Origin: Phycisphaerales bacterium
Lineage (GTDB): Bacteria > Planctomycetota > Phycisphaerae > Phycisphaerales > UBA1924
Reading direction: 5' to 3'
Length of the DNA: 64,000 bases
NCBI GenBank assembly: GCA_013360675.1
Contig: JABWBB010000002.1
Span: 164,105-228,104, forward strand
This document shows, in pieces, positions 53,579-63,132 of the stretch. Under the pieces are notes generated by a model that searched no databases, was not told the origin of the DNA, and was given only the letters and a program-made list of their open reading frames with translations. The position numbers were made by a program, and so were the translations under genes. The first letter of the stretch is position 1; each line of letters begins with the position of its first letter.

Positions 53579-55530
53579 CGTGCCGCGAGAGGCGAACCGG
53601 GCTCACGAACGGTGATGCTGGGCGGGGGCGCGTTGAGCACGCCGCCCCATCGCCGAAGTTCACCGGCGAAAGGGTCTTGCGGATCGATCTGCTCGCCATA
53701 CTTGCGGGCGATGGCAGCGGCGAGAAGCCCCATGAACATGGGCGAAGGACGCAGCGGGCGTGAGGTGAGTTCCGGGTGGAACTGCGAGCCGACGAAGTAG
53801 GGGTGCGTGATGACCGGGCCCGTTGACTTTTCCTCGCCCTTCGCTGGTCGGCGCAGCTCAAGGAACTGCATGATCGGGCGGGTGGGGTGCTTGCCCGAGA
53901 AGATCAGGCCGCCCATCTCGAGGCGCGTGACATAAGCCGGATCGACCTCGTAACGATGGCGGAAACGCTCACGGATGACGCCCTTGCCGGCGTAGAGGTG
54001 ATGCGCGAGCGAGCCGGGGGTGAGCAGCACGTCCTGCCCGCCCAGGCGCATGGTGCCTCCCAGGCCTTCGATGCGCTTCTGCTCGGGCAGTTCGCTGATG
54101 ACCGGGTGCTGTGCATTGGGGCTGAACTCGGTGCTCGAGGCGTCGGGTAGGATCAGCACGTTGCGTGCAAACTCGATCACCGCGACCTGGAAGCCCAGGC
54201 AGATGCCAAGATAAGGAATGCCCTGCTCACGGCAGTGGCGCACGCAGGCGATCTTGCCCTCGACGCCGCGGGCACCAAAGCCACCGGGCACGATCACCGC
54301 GTCGAGATCGGCCAGGCGATCGGCGACGGTTTCCTGATCGACGTCGGTGGTGTCGATCCAGCGGGCATCGATCTTCGCGCCAAGGTGTGCCGAACAGTGC
54401 TCGCATGCCTTGTCGATCGAGGCGTAGGCGTCACGCAGGTGCGCATACTTGCCGGTGATGCCGATGGAGAGAGTTCGGGCCTTGGGGGCGGTCAGCTTGC
54501 GGACAAAGTCCTTCCATCGCTCGCGATGGCGGTCTTCAAGGCCCGTGTCGGCACGCTCGTGCAGACCGATCAGCGAAAGGATCTCGCGATCGAGGCCCTC
54601 CTGACGCATCTCTTCGGGGATCGTGTAGATGCTCGCCCGGTCGTGCATCGAAAAGACGCGGCGCAGCGGGACGTTGCTGAACATCGCGATCTTCTGCAGC
54701 ACCTTCGCGCCCACCGGGTGCGTGGCGCGGCAGGCGACGATGTGCGGCTGGATGCCGGCTTCCATCAATCGCTTGATGCCCAGCTGCGCCGCCTTGCTCT
54801 TCTGCTCGCCCAGCGCGGGCGGCTCGATGACATAAGTCAGCGCGACAAAGCAGCAGGAGTTGGGGCCTTCCTCGAAGGCCAGTTCACGCAGCGCCTCGAT
54901 ATAGAGCGCGTTCTCGTAGTCGCCAACCGTGCCGCCAACCTCGACGAAGACGACGTCGGCGGGACGCGTTCCGTCGCCACGCACGGCCAGTTCGCGAAGC
55001 TTGCGCTTCACCTCACCCGTGACATGCGGGATCATCTGAACGTCGCGACCGACGTAGTCGCCGCGTCGTTCGCGGGTGAGGATTTCGGAATAAATCCGCC
55101 CCGAGGTGGTGAAGTTCTTTTCCGAGAGGTTCTGGTCGAGGAGGCGTTCGTAGGTGCCCAGGTCCATGTCGCACTCGGTGCCGTCTTCGAGGACGAAGAC
55201 CTCGCCGTGCCGGTAGGGGCTGAGAAGCCCTGAGTCGATATTGAGGTAGCCCTCCATCTTGATGGGGGCGACGGTGAGACCTTTGTCCTTGAGCATCTTG
55301 GCCACGCTCGAGGCAAAGATGCCCTTGCCCAGGCCCGACATGACGGTGCCCAGCACGATCACGAACTTGTGGTGCCCGCGCTGGTACCCCTTCGGGATCG
55401 GGCTATAGAACTCGGTGTCATTGCTGCTCTCGGCCAGATCGGCGAGAATCGAGTCCTTCGCCTCGGCACTGATCCCGGGCAACTCAAAGCCGGGTGAGGG
55501 AGGGCCATCATGGCCTTGCGAGGGGGGCAT
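53575..55530 (-). CDS. pyrG: CTP synthase, divergent and N-terminally extended
   Basis: Makes CTP from UTP, ATP and glutamine. 651 residues versus about 540 usually. An extension of about 53 residues comes before the P-loop (IVLGTVMSGLGKG). The usual KLDPYLN-x-DPGTMSP reads KMEGYLNIDSGLLSP. DLDLG is DMDLG, and EVGGTVGD is kept. Glutaminase: GICLGFQVAVIEFA with the catalytic Cys, and SQFHPELTSRP. The C-terminus is also long. The enzyme is clearly pyrG-like, though the ATP/UTP site is altered. Confidence 0.87.
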   Translation of the reverse strand: MPPSQGHDGPPSPGFELPGISAEAKDSILADLAESSNDTEFYSPIPKGYQRGHHKFVIVLGTVMSGLGKGIFASSVAKMLKDKGLTVAPIKMEGYLNIDSGLLSPYRHGEVFVLEDGTECDMDLGTYERLLDQNLSEKNFTTSGRIYSEILTRERRGDYVGRDVQMIPHVTGEVKRKLRELAVRGDGTRPADVVFVEVGGTVGDYENALYIEALRELAFEEGPNSCCFVALTYVIEPPALGEQKSKAAQLGIKRLMEAGIQPHIVACRATHPVGAKVLQKIAMFSNVPLRRVFSMHDRASIYTIPEEMRQEGLDREILSLIGLHERADTGLEDRHRERWKDFVRKLTAPKARTLSIGITGKYAHLRDAYASIDKACEHCSAHLGAKIDARWIDTTDVDQETVADRLADLDAVIVPGGFGARGVEGKIACVRHCREQGIPYLGICLGFQVAVIEFARNVLILPDASSTEFSPNAQHPVISELPEQKRIEGLGGTMRLGGQDVLLTPGSLAHHLYAGKGVIRERFRHRYEVDPAYVTRLEMGGLIFSGKHPTRPIMQFLELRRPAKGEEKSTGPVITHPYFVGSQFHPELTSRPLRPSPMFMGLLAAAIARKYGEQIDPQDPFAGELRRWGGVLNAPPPSITVREPGSPLAAR

Positions 55531-55657
55531 AGCCGATCGTACCACACCCGGACGCGTTCCGCACCATGCTGGGGCGCAAGAGGTTGGCCCCACGCTCCCC
55601 TGAAGGTCGATAACCTGTGCTCGGCGTATTTGGCAAGGAACTGACGGAGGGACTCTG

Positions 55658-57445
55658 ATGCGTGTGCTGCTCAGCCTGGTGTTGCTTGTGTTTGCGTCGG
55701 GCGTTCAGCCGGCCCTGGCCTTGGCTGACGATCCACGGATCGACCCGACCACGGGACGCCAGATCGCCGCCTGGGCCCCAGACCGCCCCTTCGACCACGA
55801 GCACATGCGCCTGGAGTTGCGGTTCCCCGACATGAACAAGGCCGAGTTCGAGGGCGTGATGGCCCTGCGGGCCAAAGCCGTGGGTGAGGCCAGGGGCACG
55901 CTCACACTCGACAGCCAGGGTCCGAAGGTGTCCCGCGTGCTGGTGCGGGGTATCGAGGCGGCATTCACCCTCCAGAACAACCGACTGTCAATTGTGGTGG
56001 CGCCGCCCGCGCAGCCCGGCGAGGTGATCGACGCCGTGGTCGAGTATGCCTGCGATTTTTCTGGGAACAAGGGCGATGGGTTGGTGTGGCGCAGGCCCCG
56101 CGAAGATTCAAAGAGCGAATCTGGCCGCATGCCCCAGGTCTGGAGTCAGGGCCAGCCGGAGCACAACAGCCGGTGGTTCCCCTGCCACGATTCGCCCAAT
56201 GAAAAACTGACGACGGAACTGATCGTGACCGCACCCAAGGCGTTCGAGGTCTGCTCGAACGGCAGGCTGATCTCCACCAATACCGCCCAGGTCGGCATGA
56301 AGACGTGGCATTGGTCGCAGGAGACCCCCCACCCGGCCTACCTGGTCACCCTCGCGATTGGTCGGTTCTCGGTGATCGATCTCGCCGACGAGAAGGCCAG
56401 GGCCTCGGGGCTTCGGGTGGTGGCGTATGTCCCCGTGGGGAGCGAAGAATCCGCCGCCACGACACTCGGCGCCACCGCCGAGATGATCCGGTTCTTTGAG
56501 TCTCTCTTCGACGAGCCGTATCCGTGGGCTCAGTACGCTCAGGTCTGCGCCCGTGGGTTCAACGGCGGCATGGAGAACACTTCCGCCACGACCATGATGG
56601 ACGCCATCGTCAATGGTCGGGCGGGGCAGTGGGACGGCCTGATCGCCCACGAACTCGCCCATCAGTGGTTCGGCGACCTGGTCACCTGCAACTCGTGGGA
56701 CCACCTCTGGCTCAACGAGGGGTGGGCGACCTATGCCGAAGCGCTATGGGATGAACACAAAGCCTCGCCCCAGGGGCCCGAGAAAGCCAAGGAGGCCTAC
56801 CAGCGCAATATCGCTGGCAATCTCCGAAGCCAGCGCGTGACCAACCGCGGCTTCTCACCCGACTTCCCGGCGATGGTGAGCAATCGGTACACCGACCCCG
56901 ACGAAATGTTCAGCCGCCTCGACAACCCCTACCCCAAGGGGGCGTGCGTGCTGCACATGCTCCGGATGCGCATCGGCGACACGGCCTTCTTCAAGGGCTC
57001 GGCCCTCTATCTCGACCGCTATAAGCACGCGACGGCGACCACCGACGATTTCCGCCGCTGCCTCGAAGAAACCTCGGGCGTCAGCCTCGAGCAGTTCTTC
57101 GACCAGCGGGTCTATCGCCCGGGCTATCCGCGTCTGGGCGTTGACCTGTCGTGGGACGAATCGACTCGCACTCTCGGCGTGGCCTTCGAGCAGACCCAGA
57201 AGATTGACCGCTTCAACCCGGCCTACACGCTCGATATCCCGGTGCTGGTGCGGTTCAGCGACGGCTCATCGCGCACCTTCGTGTCCCCCATGAACGCCCG
57301 CACCGGGCGGCTCGATGTTGTGCTTGATTCCCGCCCCACCCGCGTCATCATCGACCCGGACCTCACGATCTGCGCCCCGACGCAGATCCGAACTCCACTC
57401 ACCACGGCGGAGCCCGCCGCTTCGCCCGCCGCTCCTGCACAATGA
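55658..57445 (+). CDS. Exported M1-family zinc aminopeptidase
   Basis: 595 residues. Signal peptide (MRVLLSLVLLVFASG... ALALADD), N-terminal beta domain, then GGMENTSATT (exopeptidase substrate motif), the zinc site HELAHQWFGD (His331, Glu332, His335) and Glu354 in LWLNEGWATYAE at the standard 18-residue spacing. Tyr in NPYPKGACVL is in place. M1 enzymes trim N-terminal residues of peptides; this one acts in the periplasm or outside. GGAGGGA precedes the ATG. A paralogue follows after 82 bases. Confidence 0.93.
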   Translation: MRVLLSLVLLVFASGVQPALALADDPRIDPTTGRQIAAWAPDRPFDHEHMRLELRFPDMNKAEFEGVMALRAKAVGEARGTLTLDSQGPKVSRVLVRGIEAAFTLQNNRLSIVVAPPAQPGEVIDAVVEYACDFSGNKGDGLVWRRPREDSKSESGRMPQVWSQGQPEHNSRWFPCHDSPNEKLTTELIVTAPKAFEVCSNGRLISTNTAQVGMKTWHWSQETPHPAYLVTLAIGRFSVIDLADEKARASGLRVVAYVPVGSEESAATTLGATAEMIRFFESLFDEPYPWAQYAQVCARGFNGGMENTSATTMMDAIVNGRAGQWDGLIAHELAHQWFGDLVTCNSWDHLWLNEGWATYAEALWDEHKASPQGPEKAKEAYQRNIAGNLRSQRVTNRGFSPDFPAMVSNRYTDPDEMFSRLDNPYPKGACVLHMLRMRIGDTAFFKGSALYLDRYKHATATTDDFRRCLEETSGVSLEQFFDQRVYRPGYPRLGVDLSWDESTRTLGVAFEQTQKIDRFNPAYTLDIPVLVRFSDGSSRTFVSPMNARTGRLDVVLDSRPTRVIIDPDLTICAPTQIRTPLTTAEPAASPAAPAQ

Positions 57446-57527
57446 TTCGTCTGTGACTTCGAACTGCCCGGACACGCATCACGCTCCCGGAACTCGTTTT
57501 CGGGGTAATGAAATGCACGGAGGCTTC

Positions 57528-60134
57528 ATGCAACGTATCACCACGCCATTCCTGCTCTTTGTGCTCGCCGGGCAGGCCATGCCCGCGCTGGGCCATGACG
57601 AGACCTGCGAGCACGCCAAGCGCGGGGCTTTCATTCCATCGGTTCGCGGCTTTGACGAAGCCACGGGGCGGGATCTGCGCGTCTATCCCCCCGATCGCAT
57701 CGTGGATCTCACGCACATGCGCCTCGAGATCCTGATCCCCGACATGAACACGCCCCGCCTGGGCGCGACGCAGACCTACACCCTGGCCCCCATCGACAAG
57801 CCCGTCGCCGAGTTCCAACTCGATGCCAAGGCCATGACCATCACCAGCGTCTCGATCGCCGGACGCGAGGCGAGTTTCGAACACGACGGCGAGCACCTGC
57901 TCGTGCGCATCTCCCCCCCGCTCGAACCGGGCGTCCCGGCCACGATGGTCACCACGTACGAACTCGACGACCCGCCCGTGGGGCTGATCTGGACGCCCGA
58001 ATCGCCCGCGTGGCCGGGGCGTGCGGCTCAGATCCACACCCAGGGCCAGCCGCAGGACAACGCCTACTGGTTCCCGGCGCGAGACTTTCCCAATGAGCGT
58101 CTGACCACCGAGATCATCGTGACGGTCCCCGCGGGATATCTCGTCTCCTCGAACGGCACGCTCGCCTCACGCGAACGCCGCATCATCCCCCTCGAGGAGC
58201 TGGCCGACTTTGGCATCCGGGCGCTGCAGCCCTACGACGTCTACCACTGGATGCAGGACAAGCCGCACGTCTCATACCTGGTCTCGCTCGTGGTGGGCAA
58301 GTTCGATGTGGTCGACGTGAGCGCGGGCGGCGTGCCGATGCCCGTGTACGTGCCGCCGGAGCGCGGCACGGATGTGCCGGGCACGTATGCACGCACGCCC
58401 GCCATGGCCGATCTCTTTGCCCGCCTCTTCGACGAGCCCTATCCGTGGGGTCGCTACGCGCAGGTCGTAGTCTGGAACTTCGGCCCGGGCGGCATGGAGA
58501 ACACCTCCGCCACCACGATGTACGACACGGCGATCCTCGCCCCCGATGCGGTGCACGACAACGACCTCGACGGCCTTATCAGCCACGAACTGGGTCACCA
58601 GTGGTTCGGCGATTTGATCACCTGCAACTCGTGGGAGCACATCTGGCTCAACGAGGGTTTCGCCACCTACTGCACGTCGCTCTGGTTCGAACATCGCGAC
58701 GGGAGCGAAGCGTATGACGCCGCGATCCTCGGCGCATTCGACCGCGTGATCGAATCTGACCGCAACGCCGCACCCAACGACGTGGGCATGGGAAGCAAGG
58801 TCTATGCACACCCGTGGGAGGTCTTCCGGCGTGCGGCCAACCCCTACCCCAAGGGTTCCAGCGTGCTGCACATGCTGCGCCGCCGCCTGGGCGATGAGAA
58901 CTTCTTCAAGGGCATCGCCAACTACATCGATGCCCGCAAACTCGACACCGCCGAAACCAGCGATCTGCGCACGGCCCTCGAAAGCGTCAGCGGCCAGAGC
59001 CTCGAGCAGTTTTTCAGCCAATGGATCTTCCGCCCGGGCATCCCTCGCCTGTCGATCACGCTCGCCTGGGACGAAGCCTCTCGCTCACTCAAGGCGAGTA
59101 TCAATCAGACCCAGACTATCGATGGCGACAATCCCGCCTTCGAGTTTGATCTGCCGATCTTCGTTCAATCGGCGTCGGGCGACGCTGGAATCACGCACGT
59201 GGTTTCCGTACGCGGACGCACCGCCGAACTCAGCCTGCCGATGGATTCGGAGCCGCTGGTCGTCGCCGTGGATCCGTCGATGAGCCTGCTGGCCGAGATG
59301 TCGATCGATCAGCCCGCGTCGCGCTGGGCCACGCAGCTCGTGCATGCCCCGACGTTCGCCGCCCGGCTGCAGGCAGCCAGGGCCTTGGGCAAGAGCAGCG
59401 ACACCCGCCACGCCGAAATGCTCCGTCGCATCGCCGTCAATGCCTCAGAACCCGTTTCGCTCCGGGTCGAGGCGGTGAAGGCCCTGACCGCACGCGGCAG
59501 CGAGGTCGACGTGCGTTCGCTGGTCACGACCGCGCGAGATCGTTGGGAGGTGCGTCAGGCCGTGAGTGAGGGGATCGCCACCTTGGCGAATCGTACTGAA
59601 TTCAAGGATCGCGCCGCGATGAGGGCGAGCATCGCCGAAGTGCTCTCCGAACGCGCCCAGCGCGATGAGAGTGTCCGCGTCCGGGCAGCGTCGCTGCGTG
59701 GCCTGGGCTCGATGGGGGCGGTGGAGTACGTCCCGGTGGTGCTCGCCGCGCTCGATCTTCCCTCGCAGCACGATCAGATCCGGCAGGCCGCCCTGCAGGC
59801 GTTGGCCGATCTGGCCCCGCCCGAGGGGCTCTCACAGTCGTTGCGTCTGGCACAACCGGGCACCGATTCACGCACCAGGGCCATCGCGATCGAAGCCGCG
59901 TCACGGATGGCCTCACAGGATCCCGAGGCGGCCTTCAACGCGCTGGCGCCGCTCTTGAACGACCGCGAATCCCGCACGCGCCGGGCCGCGGGGCAGGCCC
60001 TGTCGACGCTGGGCGACGCTCGCTGCGTGGGTGTGCTCGAGGCCCACCTCGCCACGCGCCGCACCAGCGAACTCAAGGAAGAAGTCTCACGCTGGATCGC
60101 CCAGGCGCAGGCGACACAGCCCAAGCCTCGTTAA
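57528..60134 (+). CDS. Exported M1-family zinc aminopeptidase with C-terminal HEAT-like tail
   Basis: 868 residues. Signal peptide (ending MPALGHD) and the same catalytic set as the upstream paralogue: GGMENTSATT, HELGHQWFGD (His353, Glu354, His357), and NEGFATY Glu376. From about residue 598 come several HEAT-type helical repeats, such as VSLRVEAVKALTARG and RQAALQALADLAP, absent in the upstream gene. ATG 57528 is favoured over 57513 for the GGAGG five bases before it. A duplication with later gain of the tail. Confidence 0.92.
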   Translation: MQRITTPFLLFVLAGQAMPALGHDETCEHAKRGAFIPSVRGFDEATGRDLRVYPPDRIVDLTHMRLEILIPDMNTPRLGATQTYTLAPIDKPVAEFQLDAKAMTITSVSIAGREASFEHDGEHLLVRISPPLEPGVPATMVTTYELDDPPVGLIWTPESPAWPGRAAQIHTQGQPQDNAYWFPARDFPNERLTTEIIVTVPAGYLVSSNGTLASRERRIIPLEELADFGIRALQPYDVYHWMQDKPHVSYLVSLVVGKFDVVDVSAGGVPMPVYVPPERGTDVPGTYARTPAMADLFARLFDEPYPWGRYAQVVVWNFGPGGMENTSATTMYDTAILAPDAVHDNDLDGLISHELGHQWFGDLITCNSWEHIWLNEGFATYCTSLWFEHRDGSEAYDAAILGAFDRVIESDRNAAPNDVGMGSKVYAHPWEVFRRAANPYPKGSSVLHMLRRRLGDENFFKGIANYIDARKLDTAETSDLRTALESVSGQSLEQFFSQWIFRPGIPRLSITLAWDEASRSLKASINQTQTIDGDNPAFEFDLPIFVQSASGDAGITHVVSVRGRTAELSLPMDSEPLVVAVDPSMSLLAEMSIDQPASRWATQLVHAPTFAARLQAARALGKSSDTRHAEMLRRIAVNASEPVSLRVEAVKALTARGSEVDVRSLVTTARDRWEVRQAVSEGIATLANRTEFKDRAAMRASIAEVLSERAQRDESVRVRAASLRGLGSMGAVEYVPVVLAALDLPSQHDQIRQAALQALADLAPPEGLSQSLRLAQPGTDSRTRAIAIEAASRMASQDPEAAFNALAPLLNDRESRTRRAAGQALSTLGDARCVGVLEAHLATRRTSELKEEVSRWIAQAQATQPKPR

Positions 60135-60164
60135 GACCCGTCGGTCATAGTCAAGGCTCGTGGC

Positions 60165-60911
60165 TCAACCCCGGGCGGCGGTTCGACGCACAAAGGCCTC
60201 GTACTGCTCGGGCGTATCGATGCCGACGCTGGCGCAGTCGTAACGGGCCACGCCGATGCGATACCCGTGCTCGAGCACACGCAGTTGCTCGAGCGATTCG
60301 GTGCGCTCCAGGGGCGTCGGCGGTAGCGTCGCATACAGCCGCAGGAAGCCCACGCTGTAGACATACAACCCCACGTGACGCAGGGGTGAGGCGGCCTCGG
60401 CTCCCGCGCGGGGGTAGGGGATCGGCGCCCGTGAAAAGTAGAGCGCGGTCCCATCGGGGCGGATGACCACCTTCACGATGTTGGGGTCGGCGGGGTCTTC
60501 GCCCGCAAGGAAGGCCGATGCCACGGTCCCGACCTCGATCCCGCCGCGCTGGGCCACGCCGATCGCCGCGTCGATCGCCCCGGCGTCGAGTTCGGGTTCA
60601 TCCCCCTGGATGTTGACGACCAGATCATCGTGGGCCAGACCCAATACGGCCGAGGCCTCGGCCAGTCGTGAAGTGCCGTTGGAGTGCACGGGCGAGGTCA
60701 TGACGCACAGCCCGCCGAAACCCACGACCACGCCGCGCACGCGATCGTCATCAGTGGCGATCACCAGCCGCGAAAGACGCGTGGCCTTCGAGGCGCACTC
60801 CCATACGTGGCGGATCAGCGGCTTGCCGGTCTTATCCGCCAGCACCTTCCCGGGAAAACGGGTCGAGCCCAGACGCGCGGGGATGATGCCGACCACTTCG
60901 GGGGAAGACAT
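60165..60911 (-). CDS. kdsB: 3-deoxy-manno-octulosonate cytidylyltransferase
   Basis: Activates KDO with CTP to CMP-KDO for LPS core. 248 residues. GIIPARLGSTRFPGKVLAD (CTP-binding), VVNIQGDEPEL with the metal Asp, and ESLEQLRVLEHGYRIGV, both typical. Convergent with the M1 gene. Starts seven bases after the TPR gene, so it is part of the same transcript. With lpxI in this window it supports a lipid A/KDO envelope. Confidence 0.94.
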   Translation of the reverse strand: MSSPEVVGIIPARLGSTRFPGKVLADKTGKPLIRHVWECASKATRLSRLVIATDDDRVRGVVVGFGGLCVMTSPVHSNGTSRLAEASAVLGLAHDDLVVNIQGDEPELDAGAIDAAIGVAQRGGIEVGTVASAFLAGEDPADPNIVKVVIRPDGTALYFSRAPIPYPRAGAEAASPLRHVGLYVYSVGFLRLYATLPPTPLERTESLEQLRVLEHGYRIGVARYDCASVGIDTPEQYEAFVRRTAARG

Positions 60912-60918
60912 GCGAGGC

Positions 60919-62415
60919 TCAGCCCTGACGGGCGGCACGCAACTCGCCCGTAAGTTTCTTGATCCCGTCGCGCCGGGCGCGGATGTCGCGATAGCCGATC
61001 TGCTCGACCGCGATCGAGGCGGCAAGTTTTTCCGCCTCCTCAGCCGTGCTCAGATCGCGCGTCTCGGTCGCCCTCGTCTGCAGCGCGCTCATCAGGTGGT
61101 AACGCAGTTCGAGCGACTGATCGCTGGAGAGTTCGCGCGACTCAAGCGCCCTGCGGAAGGTCTCGATCGCCTCGTCCATCCACCCCTGACGCGCGAACGA
61201 TTGCCCCAGCATCAGCAGCGACGCCGTTCGGTTCTTGGGGTCGCTCTGCGCCTCCTGGAACAGCTCGATGGCCCGCTCGTTCTGCCCGGCGGCGAAGCAT
61301 CGCTTGCCAAGCTCGAACTTGCGCAACAAGTCGGTGGGATAGTTCTCGACCCGCAGCGTGAACTCGTCAAGTTCCAGCTTGAGCAGATCGGCCTCGGCCT
61401 GCTCGGACATGCGGGCGACCATGTCGTCCCCGCCCGATTCTTCGAGCATCTTGCGCAGGTCACCCGCCTGGCGCTTCTTCTGGCGGATTCGGATGTCGCC
61501 CGCAAACTCGCGGAAGCGGAACTGCTTGGTGTCGCGGTAGGCCTTGGTATAGACCGCGTACGCCGCCTCTTCGTCGGTGGGCGTGCCCCGCTCGAGGTAC
61601 AACTTCGCCAGTTTCTCGATCGAGGGCAGATCCTGCGGATGCGCCGCGAGTTTCTCTTTCGCCTCCACGATCAATCGGTCGATCGTCTCCTCGGTCTTGA
61701 CGATGCGGTCGGCATCCTCGAGCTGACGTTGCTTGTCCGCATCGCGGATGTTCGCGCGGAAGCCGCCCTCCTGCCCCGCATTGGCATAGCCCCCGCGGGC
61801 CATGGTCGCCTGGGCCGCCAGGGCACGGATGCGGGCCGACATTTCCCCGTCGGTCGGGTCGACCTTGTACGCGTGCTCCGCCGCCAGCACAGCCTTGTCG
61901 AAGGCCCCCGCCTTCTCAAAGCCCTGCGACAGCCGCGCGAGCAGGTCCTTGCGCACGCGCTTGTCGGCCAGAACTCGCGCCGCCGCGATCTCGCCGATCC
62001 GCAGCACCGGGGCCTTCATCCCCTGGCCCAGCTTCGCCGCGGCTTCCATCGCCCGCACGGCAAGAACCGCGTCATCCGGCTTCTGGCCCCACTCGACCAG
62101 AGAGGCCAGGTAGCGGTCGACATCACCCTTGCCCGAGACGCTCTTGACGATCTCCTTGCCCACGCCCTTCTTGCCCCCGCCCTCCTGCATGAAGGAGGCG
62201 ATGGAGACAAAGAACCCCTCGAGCCCCGTCATGCTCGACGGATCTCGGCGCAGCCCACTCAGCCACGACTGAATGGCATACTCATAGTTCGCCGTGTCGT
62301 GGACGGTCTTCGCATGGGCGAAGAACCGGGCGGCCTTCTCGGGCGAGAATCCCGCCGCGTCGTCCGGACCGCTCGCCGCTTCTTCGGGCTCGTTCTTCTT
62401 CCCAAACAATGCCAA
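60919..62415 (-). CDS. TPR-type scaffold protein
   Basis: 498 residues. The TTG at 62415 (reading MALFGKKNEPEE) has GAGGGA six bases upstream; an ATG at 62457 would add 14 residues. Contains about five tetratricopeptide-like helical hairpins, e.g. AIQSWLSGLRRDP near 40 and FELGKRCFAAGQNERAIELFQEAQSDP late. The middle is charged and probably coiled (about 235-330). Likely cytoplasmic assembly or scaffold role; no enzyme motif. Confidence 0.72.
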   Translation of the reverse strand: MALFGKKNEPEEAASGPDDAAGFSPEKAARFFAHAKTVHDTANYEYAIQSWLSGLRRDPSSMTGLEGFFVSIASFMQEGGGKKGVGKEIVKSVSGKGDVDRYLASLVEWGQKPDDAVLAVRAMEAAAKLGQGMKAPVLRIGEIAAARVLADKRVRKDLLARLSQGFEKAGAFDKAVLAAEHAYKVDPTDGEMSARIRALAAQATMARGGYANAGQEGGFRANIRDADKQRQLEDADRIVKTEETIDRLIVEAKEKLAAHPQDLPSIEKLAKLYLERGTPTDEEAAYAVYTKAYRDTKQFRFREFAGDIRIRQKKRQAGDLRKMLEESGGDDMVARMSEQAEADLLKLELDEFTLRVENYPTDLLRKFELGKRCFAAGQNERAIELFQEAQSDPKNRTASLLMLGQSFARQGWMDEAIETFRRALESRELSSDQSLELRYHLMSALQTRATETRDLSTAEEAEKLAASIAVEQIGYRDIRARRDGIKKLTGELRAARQG

Positions 62416-62558
62416 GGCGCTTCCCTCGTGGTTCGTGTGTCCAAAGCGCGGCGTCATGCCGTCGCCAAATCCCCGCGTCGGGCATTCGCCCCCGGGGGCG
62501 GGCATTGTAGGAAGAACCCACGTTCCCTGCTTCCCGGCTCGCCCCATACGATGGCCCG

Positions 62559-63110
62559 ATGCCCGTCGATCCATCCTCTTTACGAGTTCGCCTCTACCCC
62601 GACCCCATCCTGCGCACCAAGGCCCGGGAACTCGCGGGAGTCACCGATGAAGTCATCGCCGTCGCCCGACGCATGATCGACCTCATGCGCGCACACGACG
62701 GCATCGGTCTCGCCGCGCCCCAGGTCGGCCTCGATTGGCGGCTGTTCGTCCTCGATGTTCCCCCGGGCGAACGCCGCTCCACCGAAGGCCCAAACCCCAC
62801 CGCCTCGCGCGGCGTGGTTGTCTACATCAACCCCGTCCTCTCGGCCCCCGCCGGCGGGCTCGAACCCTACGAAGAAGGCTGCCTCAGCCTCCCGGGCATC
62901 CGCGGCGACGTCCTCCGCCCCCCCACCATCACCATCAGCGCCACCGGGCTCGATGGCAAGCCCTTCACCCAGACCGGCTCGGGCCTGCTCGCACGCTGCT
63001 GGCAGCACGAGATGGACCACCTCGACGGCGTGCTCATCCTCGACAAGATGCTCCCCGTCTTCCGCCTCAAAAACCGCCAAGCCATCCGCGACCTCGAGGA
63101 GAGCGTGTAG
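62559..63110 (+). CDS. def: Peptide deformylase
   Basis: Removes the formyl group from nascent proteins. 183 residues. The three active motifs are complete: GIGLAAPQVG, EEGCLSLPG with the metal Cys, and CWQHEMDHLDGVLI with the HEMDH zinc/iron-binding site. Directly before fmt, the classic def-fmt pair. A C-terminal extension after DKM (LPVFRLKNRQAIRDL) is short. Confidence 0.96.
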   Translation: MPVDPSSLRVRLYPDPILRTKARELAGVTDEVIAVARRMIDLMRAHDGIGLAAPQVGLDWRLFVLDVPPGERRSTEGPNPTASRGVVVYINPVLSAPAGGLEPYEEGCLSLPGIRGDVLRPPTITISATGLDGKPFTQTGSGLLARCWQHEMDHLDGVLILDKMLPVFRLKNRQAIRDLEESV

Positions 63111-63132
63111 CGTGCCCACGCGCGCCCCCCGC

